From assembly GCF_008831285.2 (NCBI RefSeq), contig NC_045149.1, positions 312,001 to 376,000 on the forward strand: a DNA stretch of 64,000 bases, read 5' to 3'. Below are positions 11,801 through 23,800 of the stretch, one piece after another (position 1 is the stretch's first letter; the number at the start of each line of letters is the position of its first letter). The translations under genes and the position numbers were made by a program. The notes below the pieces were generated by a model. It ran no database searches, had not been told where the DNA came from, and saw only the letters and a program-made list of their open reading frames with translations. The stretch is from Nymphaea colorata. Its lineage: Eukaryota; Streptophyta; Magnoliopsida; Nymphaeales; Nymphaeaceae.

Positions 11801-14800
11801 GCTATCTTATTAATCGTATGCTGTCATCTGTGTTGAGAGACCTTATTCCTATCTCTGTCCTCTTTCCTGACAGAGACTTGTTTTCTGTTCCACCTCGTGT
11901 TTTTGGATGTGTTGCCTTTGTTCAGTTGATTGGTCCTGGGCGAGATAAGTTGTCTCCTCGGGCCATCAAAACGATCTTTGTTGGTTATTCCCGCACTCAA
12001 AAGGGATATCGATGTTATGATCCTTCTACTCGTCGGTATTATGTGAGTGCTGATGTTACATTCTTTGAGTCAACCTCTTTCTTCTCCCCAAATGGAACTC
12101 AATTAAGGGCGCCTGAATTGAATGATGAAGTCCATCTTCCTCTACCTCTCATGAGTTGTCCAAAACCAGTTGATTCACGTTTTGGGGCTGTCTACCAACG
12201 TCGTACTAAACCTGTTGCGCCTGCTCACTGTGCACCTGTGCCTTCACCCAGCACGCCCAAGGTAATTCCTGACACAAACTCTGCTGACAATTCTTTATGT
12301 AATGATGACATAGGAGAATATCACGAGCATGTTCATGCTCCTAATGAACTTGATATGCCCATTGCTCAAAGGAAAGGCAAACGCAGTTGCACTTTGCATC
12401 CTATCTCTGGTCATTTATCCATGGATAGACTCACTCCTATGTACCGACAGTTTGTCAAGGGGCTGTCGGCTATTGCTCTTCCACAGACTCCCATGGATGC
12501 TCTCTCTGATCCAAAATGGGCCGCAGCTATGCAAGAAGAGATGGATGCTCTTCAGTCTAGAGGCACCTGGACACTTGTTACTCCTTCAGCTGATGCAGCC
12601 ATTGTTGGTTGCAGATGGGTCTTTACTATCAAATACAGAGCGGATGGCAGCATTGACAAATATAAGGCTCGTCTGGTTGCTAAAGGCTATACCCAAACTT
12701 ATGGGGTTGATTATTATGATACCTTCTCTCCTGTGGCACGACATGCTTCTTTACGGATTCTCCTTGCTGTGGTTGTCAGCAAGAATTGGTCCCTATCACA
12801 GCTCGATGTCAAAAATGCCTTTCTCTATGGTGACTTACATGAAGAAGTGTATATGCAGCAACCACCAGGGTTTGTTGCTGAGGGGGAGTGTCACAAAGTG
12901 TGCAGATTGCGAAAGGCGATTTATGGTCTGAAACAGAGTCCTCGAGCTTGGTTTCAGAAATTGTCAGAGAATATTGAGAATGAGGGCTTCAGACGTTCTT
13001 CGGCAGATCATTCCCTCTTTGTCAAGAAGACTTCTACAGGTACAGTGATAGTTCTTGTCTATGTTGATGATATCATTGTTACAGGGGATGATGATCAGGG
13101 GATTTCCAACATCAAGGATGTCCTTGGACAACACTTTGTCACCAAGGACCTTGGTGAACTACGTTATTTCCTCGGTATTGAGTTTGCTAGAAATCGAAAG
13201 GGCCTTATCATGTGCCAGAGGAAATACGTTACTGATGTTTTGCAAGTGACAGGGATGCTGGGGTGTCGACCTGCATCCACGCCTATGGATATCAATACTC
13301 GCTTGTATGATGATGATACTGAAGATGTTGATGCGAGACAGTATAGAGGGATTGTTGGGAAGCTCCTATACATCACTGTTACTCGACCTGACATTGCCTA
13401 TGCTGTTAGCAGAGTGAGTCAATTTATGGATAAGCCCAAGAAAGTTCATTGGGATGCTGCTATGATGATTCTTAGGTATCTAAAGAATTCACTAGGAACG
13501 GGACTCTTCTTTCAGAATGGTACCTCACTCACTATATCTGTGTATGTTGATGCCGACTATGCGGGATGCCCCTCGGACAGAAAATCCACCACTGGATTTT
13601 ATGTGTTTATTGGATCCAACTTGGTTACATGGAAGAGTAAGAAGCAAACAGTGGTTGCCAGATCAAGTGCAGAATCTGAGTATAGAGCTATGGCTCAGGC
13701 TACTGCTGAAGTTATGTGGGTTAGATCCCTGATGTTGGATCTTACTGTCGAAGTGCCTCTTCCTATGCAATTGTTATGTGATAACAAAGCTGCACTGTTT
13801 ATTGCTAATAATCCGGCTTTTCATGAAAGAACCAAGCATGTTGAAGTAGATTGTCACTATACCAGAGACATGATTCAAAAGGGGTTTGTAAGTACCTCAC
13901 ACATTTCAACTACAGGGCAAACGGCTGATATCTTTACGAAGGCTCTTGCAAGGGGACCATTCCAAAGCTGCTGTTCCAAGTTGAGCCTATTTGACATATA
14001 CGCTCCAACTTGAGGGGGAGTGTTAAGATGTGTTTATATTCAGTTTTAGGTTTAAGAGGGTACTTTTGTAATAACATTTCCTTTAGATGGTTCTCTTGTA
14101 TCTTCTCACTCTCCTCTAGTCTATATAAAGAGGAGTTAGGGCAGATTTCGAGGTTAATCAAATCATAATCCTTTCTAAGAATTATCATGAATGTTCATGA
14201 AGTAACTTCATAGCTATAATAAGCCTATAATTATATGTAACATGTTTGTTATTGATATGATGAGAGAGACAGAGCCAAAAGAATACTTCACTTACGTAAC
14301 CCTAATCTCTTTTAAAAGAGATTAGGGCTGGCTGTAAACATTTTACAAAAAAGGTTCAATAACAATATGAAAATGTTTAAAGACCACCCCTCTTAACTTT
14401 CTAATATTTCAATAAAACTCTCTAACACTCCCCCTCAAGCTGGAGCATATATATCAATCATGCTCAGCTTGTTACAACATCTCAGGAAATTGCCTATAGG
14501 AAGAGCCTTGGTGAGGATATCAGCTGCCTGATCTTCTGAGGAGACATGGATAGTGCTAACAATTCCTTCTTGAACTAAGTCTCGAATATAATGGCAATCC
14601 ACTTCAATGTGTTTAGTCATTTCATGGAAGACATGATTGTTAGCAATATACGTAGCTGCCTTGTTGTTACAATACATCTTCATTGGGAGATTCACTGAAA
14701 CACCCAACTCTAAAAGTAGTGATCTAACCCACGACATTGCAGCTGCAGTTTGAGCCATAGCCCTATATTCCGACTCAACACTAGAACGAGCCACCACATT

Positions 14801-17800
14801 CTGCTTCTTGCTCCTCCAAGAAATAAGATTACCTCCTAAAAAAACACAAAAACCTGTAGTAGACTTTCTGTCATCTACAGACCCTGCATAATCAGCATCA
14901 CTATATGCTTCGATGTCAATACATTCTCCCTTTTTGAACCATAACCCCTTTCTCGGGGCTGATTTCAAGTATCTAACAATCATTAGAGCAACATCCCAGT
15001 GAACCTTCAGGGGTTTTTCCATGAACTGGCTTAACTTATTCATGAGCTAATGTCGGGGCGAGTGACAGTCAAATATAACAGTTTCCCTATCAGGGATCTG
15101 TAGAATCTAGAGTCAAATGGCTCTGAGTCATCATCATGTATATGAATGCGGGGATTCATGGGAAGTGTGGCAGGTTTAGCCCCCAATAGTCCTGTTTCCT
15201 GCATAAGATCAAGAACATATTTCCTTTGAGATACTACAACTCCTTTATTACTACGAGCCACCTCAATACCAAGAAAATAACGGAGTTGTCCAAGGTCTTT
15301 AGTAACAAAGTGTTGCTGTAAAAACTCTTTTGTTTGAGCTATCTCTTGATCATTTTCCCCAGTAAGAACAATATCATCTACGTAGACAATCAATATCACC
15401 ATCCCTGATGAGCCTCGCTTGATAAATAATGAGTGATCAAGCTGGGATCTGCGAAATTCACACTTAGATAACAACTCAGTAAGCTTCTGGAACCATGCAC
15501 GAGGACTCTGCTTAAGTCCATAAATAGTCCTCTTTAATTTGCATACCTTGGAACACTCCCCCTGTTGCTCAAAGCCAAGTGGTTGCTGCATATAGATGGT
15601 TTCAGAAAGGTCTCCATACAAAAAGACATTTTGCACATCCAGCTGGAAAAGAGGCCACTCTCGCTGGACAACAAGAGATATAATCAATCGAATAGTACCC
15701 AACCGAGCCACAGGTGAAAAAGTCTCAAAGAAATCAACACCGTAAGGCTGAGTATACCCTTTTGCGACAAGACGTGCCTTGAACCTTTCAACTGAACCAT
15801 CAGAATGATACTTGATGGTGAATACCCATCTTGATCCAACTACATCACAGTGCGTCGGGGGATCTACCAAATCCCAAGTCTCTCGAGAAAGAAGAGCATC
15901 CATTTCCTCCTGCATGGCTTGTCGCCAACGTGGATCTAACAGGGCTTCATGGTGAGAAGACGAGATAACATGATTAGATAGAGCTTGATCAAACTGCACC
16001 AAACTTGTACTCAAACAATCAGTAGAGACAGAATTAGAAATAGGATGTAGTGTACACTGTCGCTTGCCTTTGCGAATGACAATAAGGAGATCTGTTGCAT
16101 AATGGTCATCATTTAAACCTGAGTCAGTCTTACCAGTGAAGCTTACCTCTTGAGATGATGTTAGTGAACGGTTGAGACAGGGACCTAGACGACGAGTGTA
16201 AACCAATGGAGGATCAAGGAAACATTCATGTGACCTAGGTTGAGATGGTGGAAATGACTCAAGTGACACTGGTGGAATAGGAAGAGGTACAGCAGACAGA
16301 GATGGACTTGACGAGGCAAAATAAGGACGAGACTCAAAGAAGGTAACATCCGCACTGATAATGTATTTCTTAGTCAGGGGATCAAAGCATTTATATCCTT
16401 TTTAATTGGCTGAGTAGCCAATAAAGATACATTTGATAGCTTGGGCAGCAAGTTTATTTTTGTTTGGGCCTAGAATATGTGTAAAGCAAGTGCATCCAAA
16501 TACTTTGGGACGTAAGTGAAATAATGGACGCTCTGGATATAGAATTTGAATGGGAATACGTTCTTGGATGGAGGAAGAGAGTAATCTATTAATGAGGTAA
16601 CATGCAGTAAGAATAACATCACCCCACAAATAAGCAGGCATGTGAGAATGTAGCATAAGGGTGCGAGCCACATTTAGGAGTTGCCGATGTTTGCGTTCGG
16701 CTACACCATTTTGTTGGGACGTATGCAGACAAGTATATTGAGGGCGAATTCCATGATTGGCATAAAACTGAAGCAGAATGGAAGACTTGAATTCAAGAGC
16801 ATTATCAGTGTGAATATTTTTGACAATGAGACCAAACTGAGTTTTTATTTCATTGACAAACTTTTGAAGAATACATATGACTTCAGATCTTTCCCTTAAC
16901 AAGAAAACCCAACTGACTCTAGTAAAATCATCAACTAAAACAAGATAGTATCAGAAACATGACCGAAAAGGAACTCGACTAGGACCCCATATGTCCACAT
17001 GAATGAGATCAAACAGACTCTAACTAGACAGACTCTGACTCGAAGGAAAGCTGCTCCGTGTATGCTTGCCCAACTGACAAGCATCACATAAGGACTCTGA
17101 TGCAAGAATATCTGAAAACATGCGACGAAGTTTTGGTACTGACGGATGACCCAGTTTGAGATGCCATTGGAAGGGAGAAGGCTTTGAAGGGACTGAAGAT
17201 GCAGCAACATCAACTGGGAGCGACAGAAAATAAAGTCCCTCACATTCATGGCTGCCACCAATCATCTTTCCAGTTGGTAAGTCCTGAAAAGAACAAGAGT
17301 CAGGTTCAAAAATGACTTTACATTGTAAGCCGATAGCTAGCTGCTTAACAGATAACAAATTAATAGGAAACTGGGGAACATATAGCACATGTGTAGTAGT
17401 GCCTAAATGTGGAAGGTAGATATCACCGCTGTCCAAAACAGGGGACACAACTTGCCATCAGCCAGCCTAACATGTTGTGGTGTAGAAAATCTGACAAATG
17501 ATGAAAAATTCTGTGGTTGATTACAACAATGTCTAGAAGTGCCAAAATCTATCATCCATGTCATACCTGGATCATCAGTAGGAGCACCAACAGAGAATGC
17601 TAAATCTATAACAGTAGCATTGGCAGATGTAGAGGTAGATGTAGAGGCAGACCTTTGAGCAAGAACACGATTATATTCATCCTTACTTAAGTTAAGAGAA
17701 TATGACATAGATATAAAAGGATCAGTAGAAGACTCAACCATAGATATTGTTGCCTTTGAATGAGTTGCTTGGGATGAAGAAGGACCTCTGCTTGTGGCGA

Positions 17801-20800
17801 TTCTACCTCCACCACGTCCAGAGGAAACGTTAGAACGGAGGTGAGGATGTTTGTCCCAACAACGATCCTCTAGATGACCAATTTTACCACAATAAGAGTA
17901 CTGAAATCTGCCGCGTCCTACACCACGGCTTGTATCACGTCGCCTACTGCCACCAAAAGAATTGGGGACCCATCCTCCTGATATCACAAGTGCAGAGACT
18001 GGTGTGTCTTGTGTATTCTGAGAAAGAGTGACTGCAAGACGACTCAGCCTATTATACGTGTCTGCTAGATCTGAAAGATCACTACCTGTGAGAATTTGAG
18101 ACTTTGCCACAGTATATCAAAATCACTGCAGTGCAGAAAAATCTAAAGAATTCTTACAGCTCCAATATCAAATCAGAAGTTCAATAAAGCAGGCAGCAAC
18201 CCAGGCATAAACTCTGAATATTTCCAGCAAACACAAGCAGCAATATGGACTGAAATTCAGGCAGTAAAACAGGAAAGAAACACAAGCGGACACTCAAATA
18301 ATAGTTGCAGCCAATGAAGACAACACAGGCAGAAAATCTTCAAGAGACAATAAATACTAAACTTCAACAATATCTGCCAAAGACAACAACTACTTCCAGC
18401 ATCAACAAGCGGCTGCTATTCTTAGATACAGCCACACCACATAAGACTGGTTGTCCACAACATACGACAAGCATCTCAACATAATCAAATGATAGATTTC
18501 ATACTTACGATCAACAGCAGTTCACAACTCATTAAACTAACTTTCAGACTTCATATCCACAATCTATAGGACAAACTTCACATCCAAGAACTATAGGATA
18601 TTTTGCTCCCCACGGTCTACACAAAATCTGATCACAGCAGCCATATCATCCACAAGATTGATAAACAAGGATCTGATCACGCCTTCCACATAGGCGTGAT
18701 CAGGTCCTTCCCCATGCAGCCCCCTCAACCTCTATTCTCTTACCGTCTCCTTATTGGGTGGTAAGAAAGAAAAGAGGTGGGAGATGAAAAGAGGGAGAAA
18801 GGAAGAGATCGCCGGAGTGTTCGCCGGAGAGCCGCCGGAGAGAGAGGTCGCCGAAGGAAGAGGTCGCCGGAAAAAACTCACTTGGCTGGCTCTGATACCA
18901 TGATACGATGAAAGATATAGAGCCAAAAGAATACTTCACTTACATAACCCTAATCTCTTTTAAAAGAGATTAGGGCTGGCTGTAAACATTTTACAAAAAA
19001 GGTCCAATAACAATATGAAAATGTTTAAAGACCACCCCTCTAACTTTCTAATATTTCTCTTTAACAGTTATAAAGAACATTTTTCGTGATTTCTAATTTT
19101 TCTGATTTTTTTAAATGAAAAAAATGATTTGGCGATTTGTATACGATTTGTATACGCTATGATATGATACTTTGCAATACAACGTATCTATTGGCTGGAC
19201 CAATACAACTTATGATACACCTTTTACAACATAAAAATAAAAGAGAGAATTGGATATGTCAGATTTAGGGCTTCTAACATATTTTCTTGGTATGCTACTC
19301 ATGGAGAGGCTATTTATTATCACAAAGAAATTTTGTTGCAGATGTTGTTGACATGTCAGGAACAACCGATGAGGTGATTGCAAGCAACACCTGAAGCTCT
19401 TGATGTGAAAATGAGAGTTAATTTGGTGAACCTCTTGAACATCTCATGCCTTATTGACAATTTGTTGGTGCTCTCTCATGCATGACTGTTATAAGGCTTG
19501 ACATAGCTCATGCAGTACATGTTGCTAGTCAGCTTCAATATTCTTCCTACCACTATTCATATAGGGGCTCATGCATGAGAATTGTAAGATATATGAATAG
19601 CACTACTAACAAAGGGGTCTTCTTATTCTCATTATCTCTTTTAGAATTAATTGCTTGTGCTGATGCTGATTGGAGAGATGACCCTAATATTAGACATTTT
19701 ACTATTGGTTTTTATCTATTTCTAGATACTTTCATTGATTTCTAGAGATGTAAAAATCAACTAAAGATCTCTTTGTCCTCCACAAAGCAAAAGATTGTGC
19801 TATGGCAGCTACCACTGTGGAGATTGTTTGGCTAAGGAGCTTCATCAGATACATGGGAGTAAAACTTGAAGGACGTTCTAAATTGTGTTGTGATAATAGA
19901 ACAGCAATTTGTATGTCAAATCACTCATTTCATGAAAGAATTGGATTGCCATTCATACGTGAGAAGTTCCTCAAGAAAACTATTGAGCTTCCCTATGTCT
20001 CTTTGGAGTTTCAACTAGTAGATTTCTTCACCAAAGGTCTTGGAGATCCATGGTCATTTTTTCCTCTTAGCAAACTTTCGGCAATTTCATCATAAGTTTG
20101 AGGGAGGGTGTTAAGGATCCTGTCCATATGACCATGGGGGTTATGGAATGTACTCGCTACTACAAATTCTCAAATATCAAAGGCGAGATTCTTGCAACTC
20201 AAGAGGCACTTTCAAAGGGCTTGTTTGGTTGGAGGGAAAGGGAAGGATTGAGCAATCCTTCCTTTGTTTGGTTGACTAATTAGAAAAGAGAGAAATGGAA
20301 TGAAAGGAAGAAAGTGTGTTTGGCTGCGAGGGGAGGGAAAGGAAAGGAAAGGAAAGTGAAAGATTGTGTAGTGTAAATGCAATCCCTCCCAAATCGGACG
20401 GATTGGGAAGGAAAGGAAAGGAAGGGAAGAAAAAGAGTTTTTTTATTTCCACACTACCCCTCCCATTCCTTTCCTTTCCTATCTATCCAAACAAGCTTTT
20501 AAATCACCTCTTTCCTTTCCTTTCCCTTCCCTTTCTCTTCCCTTCCCTTCCCTTTCATTTCCTTTCCCTCCCTTCCTTTCCCTCCCTTTCCCTCCAATCA
20601 AACAGGGCGTAAAACAAGAAAGGAGAAAGTAATCATTGAGGCAGTCAGAATGGATCCCCCTCATATAGGGATTGTCCTCCTCTGGTCCAGGATAAGGCCA
20701 AGAAATGCTCCTTGAAGCATAGGGAGGTAAGCGGTAAAAAAAAAAAAGAAAGGTCGAGTTTCCAAAGAGACATTACTGCCAAGGCGATGATGGAGGTCCT

Positions 20801-23800
20801 GGCGCAAGCTTGCCAAGCACCATTGTAGGAACTGGAAGTCCCTTCATCAGCCATAAATACATGGTGGGGGATAAGGATTTGCTGAATTCAGAGAGTTAAT
20901 TGATGAAATGGAAAGCAACGGCCAGGAAGATTGGGCTAGTCTGGATGAGATGGGTGATGACAAGGAGTATGAGTACCTGGAGCCTTTAGGAATGCTCAGG
21001 GGATATGGAGACCAGTTCTCCCAATGAACATATTATCCTGGAATGTCCGCGGGCTGGCTGCGAACTCAGCCCAACTGTTAAAATATAAATCCTTCACCAG
21101 CACGTTGAAGAGGAGTCTCTTAGGATTCCACCTCCTTGTAGAATGTGTTAAGATATTTAATGTCCTTGTAACATGTGAAGAGTCTCCTAGGATTCTATGT
21201 TGTAGTTAATATCCTTGTTATATGTGAAGTCTCTTAGGATTCTATGTTGTAGTTAATATCCTTGTAATATGTGAAGTCTCTTAGGTTTCTATGATGTAAT
21301 TAATGTCCTTGGAGCTTGTGAAATCTCCTAGGATTCTACGATTGGAGACTCTTAGAATTCTGGAAATGGGATTATAAATAGAGGCCATGCAAACCATTTT
21401 GGCTACGGCTTCTTCTCCTCAGTTTCTTCTTGTTTTCATTCTCTCTCTCTCTCTCTCTCTATCTTCCTGCGTGAGTACTGTTTTCTGGTTATAGATATTG
21501 GTGCTAGATTTCTATCATGGTATCAGAGCACCAGGTTACGTTATCTCTACCAAACAAAATGCCCAAACAGGTCTGATATGGTTAGAACTCTTTTCTCATC
21601 TTGTCTCTATCCTGAATTTACTTTTCTCTTGCGCAATTCTTGTTCCTTTTTCTTCTTGCTTACCTAAGGACACATCTTGTTATATTGTGTCTTCTTTCCC
21701 TCTCATCTTCTACCTATATACCATTCCTTTCTGCTGTCATGGAAAACCTTTCACATTCTGGCATGTCCTCAAGTTTTCTTCCTCACCTTATTATCGAAAA
21801 ACTCAACCATGAAAATTATCTGATCTGGAAAAGGCAAATCATGCCTTTCATAAGAAGTCAAGACCTCTTTGGACATCTTGATGGTTCAACAAAGGCTCCA
21901 CCAATATCCGTTTTACAGGAAATAGAAAATGAGGCAGGAGAAGTTATTGCTGTTCATGAAGACAGCAATCCTGAACATGCTATGTGGATGAGACGTGACC
22001 AAAGTCTGGTTGCGTATATTTTGTCCACTTTATCTCAACAAGTGTTACTTTCAGTTTCTGTTGTACTGCAGAAGGATTATGGGAAACCCTTGCTGATACC
22101 TTTTCCCAAATATCAGAAGCTCGAATTATGTACTTAAAGAAAAAATTTCAGAATTTGAGCAAAGGTTCAACGTCTATCATGGATTATTTGGGGCGTATTA
22201 AGGCCGTCGCAGACCAAGTTGCTGCCTCAGGGAATAACATTTCTGATAAGGAAAAGGTGCAGCAAACCTTGAATGGATTATCATGCTTTTATTACAACTC
22301 TTGAGGTCCTTCCTGTTCTGCCTTCCTTCAACGAACTACAAGGTAAACTTCTCCAACACGAAATGAATATGAAAAGAGTCATTGAAAGGACTGATCAAGG
22401 GAACTCCCAAAATGTGTTGGCTATGAATGTAAAGTTTGGTAAGAGCCATGGGAACTCTAACCATGGTGGTCGTGGCATTCTACCAACACCACATAACCAA
22501 GGTATGTCTCCTTTGGATACTTCAAGAAAAATACCAATTTGTTTTCAGTGCAACAAGAAAAGGCATAGTGTTGGTTTAATCCTCAAAATAAAAACAAAGG
22601 GGTAAGACATGATTATAAACAAGGAAGACAAAGTTCTAAATCCACCGCTGAAGATATGCAACAGCTATTGATGACCGCATTCTCAAAGATGACTATAAAG
22701 CAAAATGAGCAGGGAGTGGTTCTTGGATTCAGGTGCAGCTACCCATGTGACAGAAAATGCAGGTAAATTGACTAACTTATCCCCTCATTACGGTAGAAGT
22801 TGCATTATAACAGGTGATGGAAAATCTTATCCCATTACACATATTGGAAATGCACATATTCCATTGTCATCCTCGTCTCTATCGCTGTCTAATGTTGTTC
22901 TTGCTCCCAATATAAAAAGGAACATCATATCCATTTCTAACTCATTGATGATACAAGCTCTTCTGTTGAATTCACACCTTCTTCTGTCTATGTCAAGGAC
23001 CTCCAAACGAAGAAAATGTTCGCTAGAGGGGAGCGTCAAGGGAATATGTACATCCTCAAGGAATGTCTACCCAAGGATTCATCCACTTTTGATATAGGAT
23101 TTGTAGAAACACGCAATGGACAAGAGAAACAGAGAGGAAACACACGGTATATGTGGAAAACCTCAAGAAGAGGTGAAAAACCACGGAGAGGCTCTAACCT
23201 AGGGGCAAAACCGCAACCCTAGGAGAGAGAATATTATTATTCACTTAATCAACAAAACAGCAATAAGTGGGAATATAAGAAGGAGACCCGCCTAGGGAAC
23301 CGAGCCATTCTCGGTTCCCGTGCACATGGGACTGGGTCCATATCCCGACCCGGTTCCCAATACACAATATTCCAACACTCCCCCTCAAGCTTGGCATTCA
23401 TGTCAAACATGCCAAGCTTGCTCACATTTTTTTCAAATTGGGATGTACATAAGGCTTTAGTTAAAACATCTGCAATTTGATCTTCAGACTTCATATAAGG
23501 CAGGATCAACTCCTTTGAATCTATGCGTTCCCTTATGAAGTGGCGATCAATCTCTACATGTTTAGTTTTGTCATGCAGGACGGGATTATTTGCAAGGTTA
23601 ATCGCAGACTTGTTGTCGCAGTACATCTTCATCTTCTCTTCCATTTCAACTCCAATATCTGCTAGAAGGATCTTCAACCATAACATTTCTGTAACTCCCA
23701 TAGCAACCGCCCTGTATTCAGCCTCAGCACTGGATCTAGAACAAACTTCCTGCCTTTTACTTCTCCATACAACCAGGTTACCCCCAGAAAGATGCAGTAC

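Larger units (their letters stand above)
9106..14188 (+). mobile_element. Copia-1, full-length but coding-defective
   Basis: TGAAT is duplicated at 9101-9105 and 14189-14193. The LTRs are 167 and 168 bp with TG...CA ends. The primer site TGGTATCAGAGC starts at 9273, matching the 3' end of initiator tRNA-Met. The polypurine tract GAGGGGGAG abuts the 3' LTR at 14020. The two LTRs differ by one substitution and one 1-bp indel, so insertion is very recent. Domain order is gag, protease, integrase, reverse transcriptase, RNase H, which is the Ty1/copia order. It lies inside MESD intron 1 in the gene's orientation. Confidence 0.93.
14253..19066 (-). mobile_element. Copia-2, - strand, decayed
   Basis: GTTAT flanks both sides (14248-14252, 19067-19071). 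The 5' LTR is the right one (18901-19066). The primer site reads GGCTCTGATACCA on the + strand, ending at 18900. The polypurine tract appears as CTCCCCCTCAAG after 14427. The LTRs differ by about 6 substitutions and 2 indels (one of about 9 bp), so it is older than Copia-1. It sits 64 bp from Copia-1 in the opposite orientation. The proteins resemble those of Copia-1 and end in the same DIYAP sequence, so the two are probably related families. Confidence 0.92.

Noticed and set aside
12329-12931. 200-codon + strand ORF in Copia-1
   Set aside because: It overlaps the reverse transcriptase frame, which carries the recognisable motifs; this frame is a Leu-rich shadow.
18120-18890. Hidden gag N-terminus of Copia-2
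   Set aside because: I read all - strand frames here and saw no gag motif, so I recorded the gap instead of a gene.
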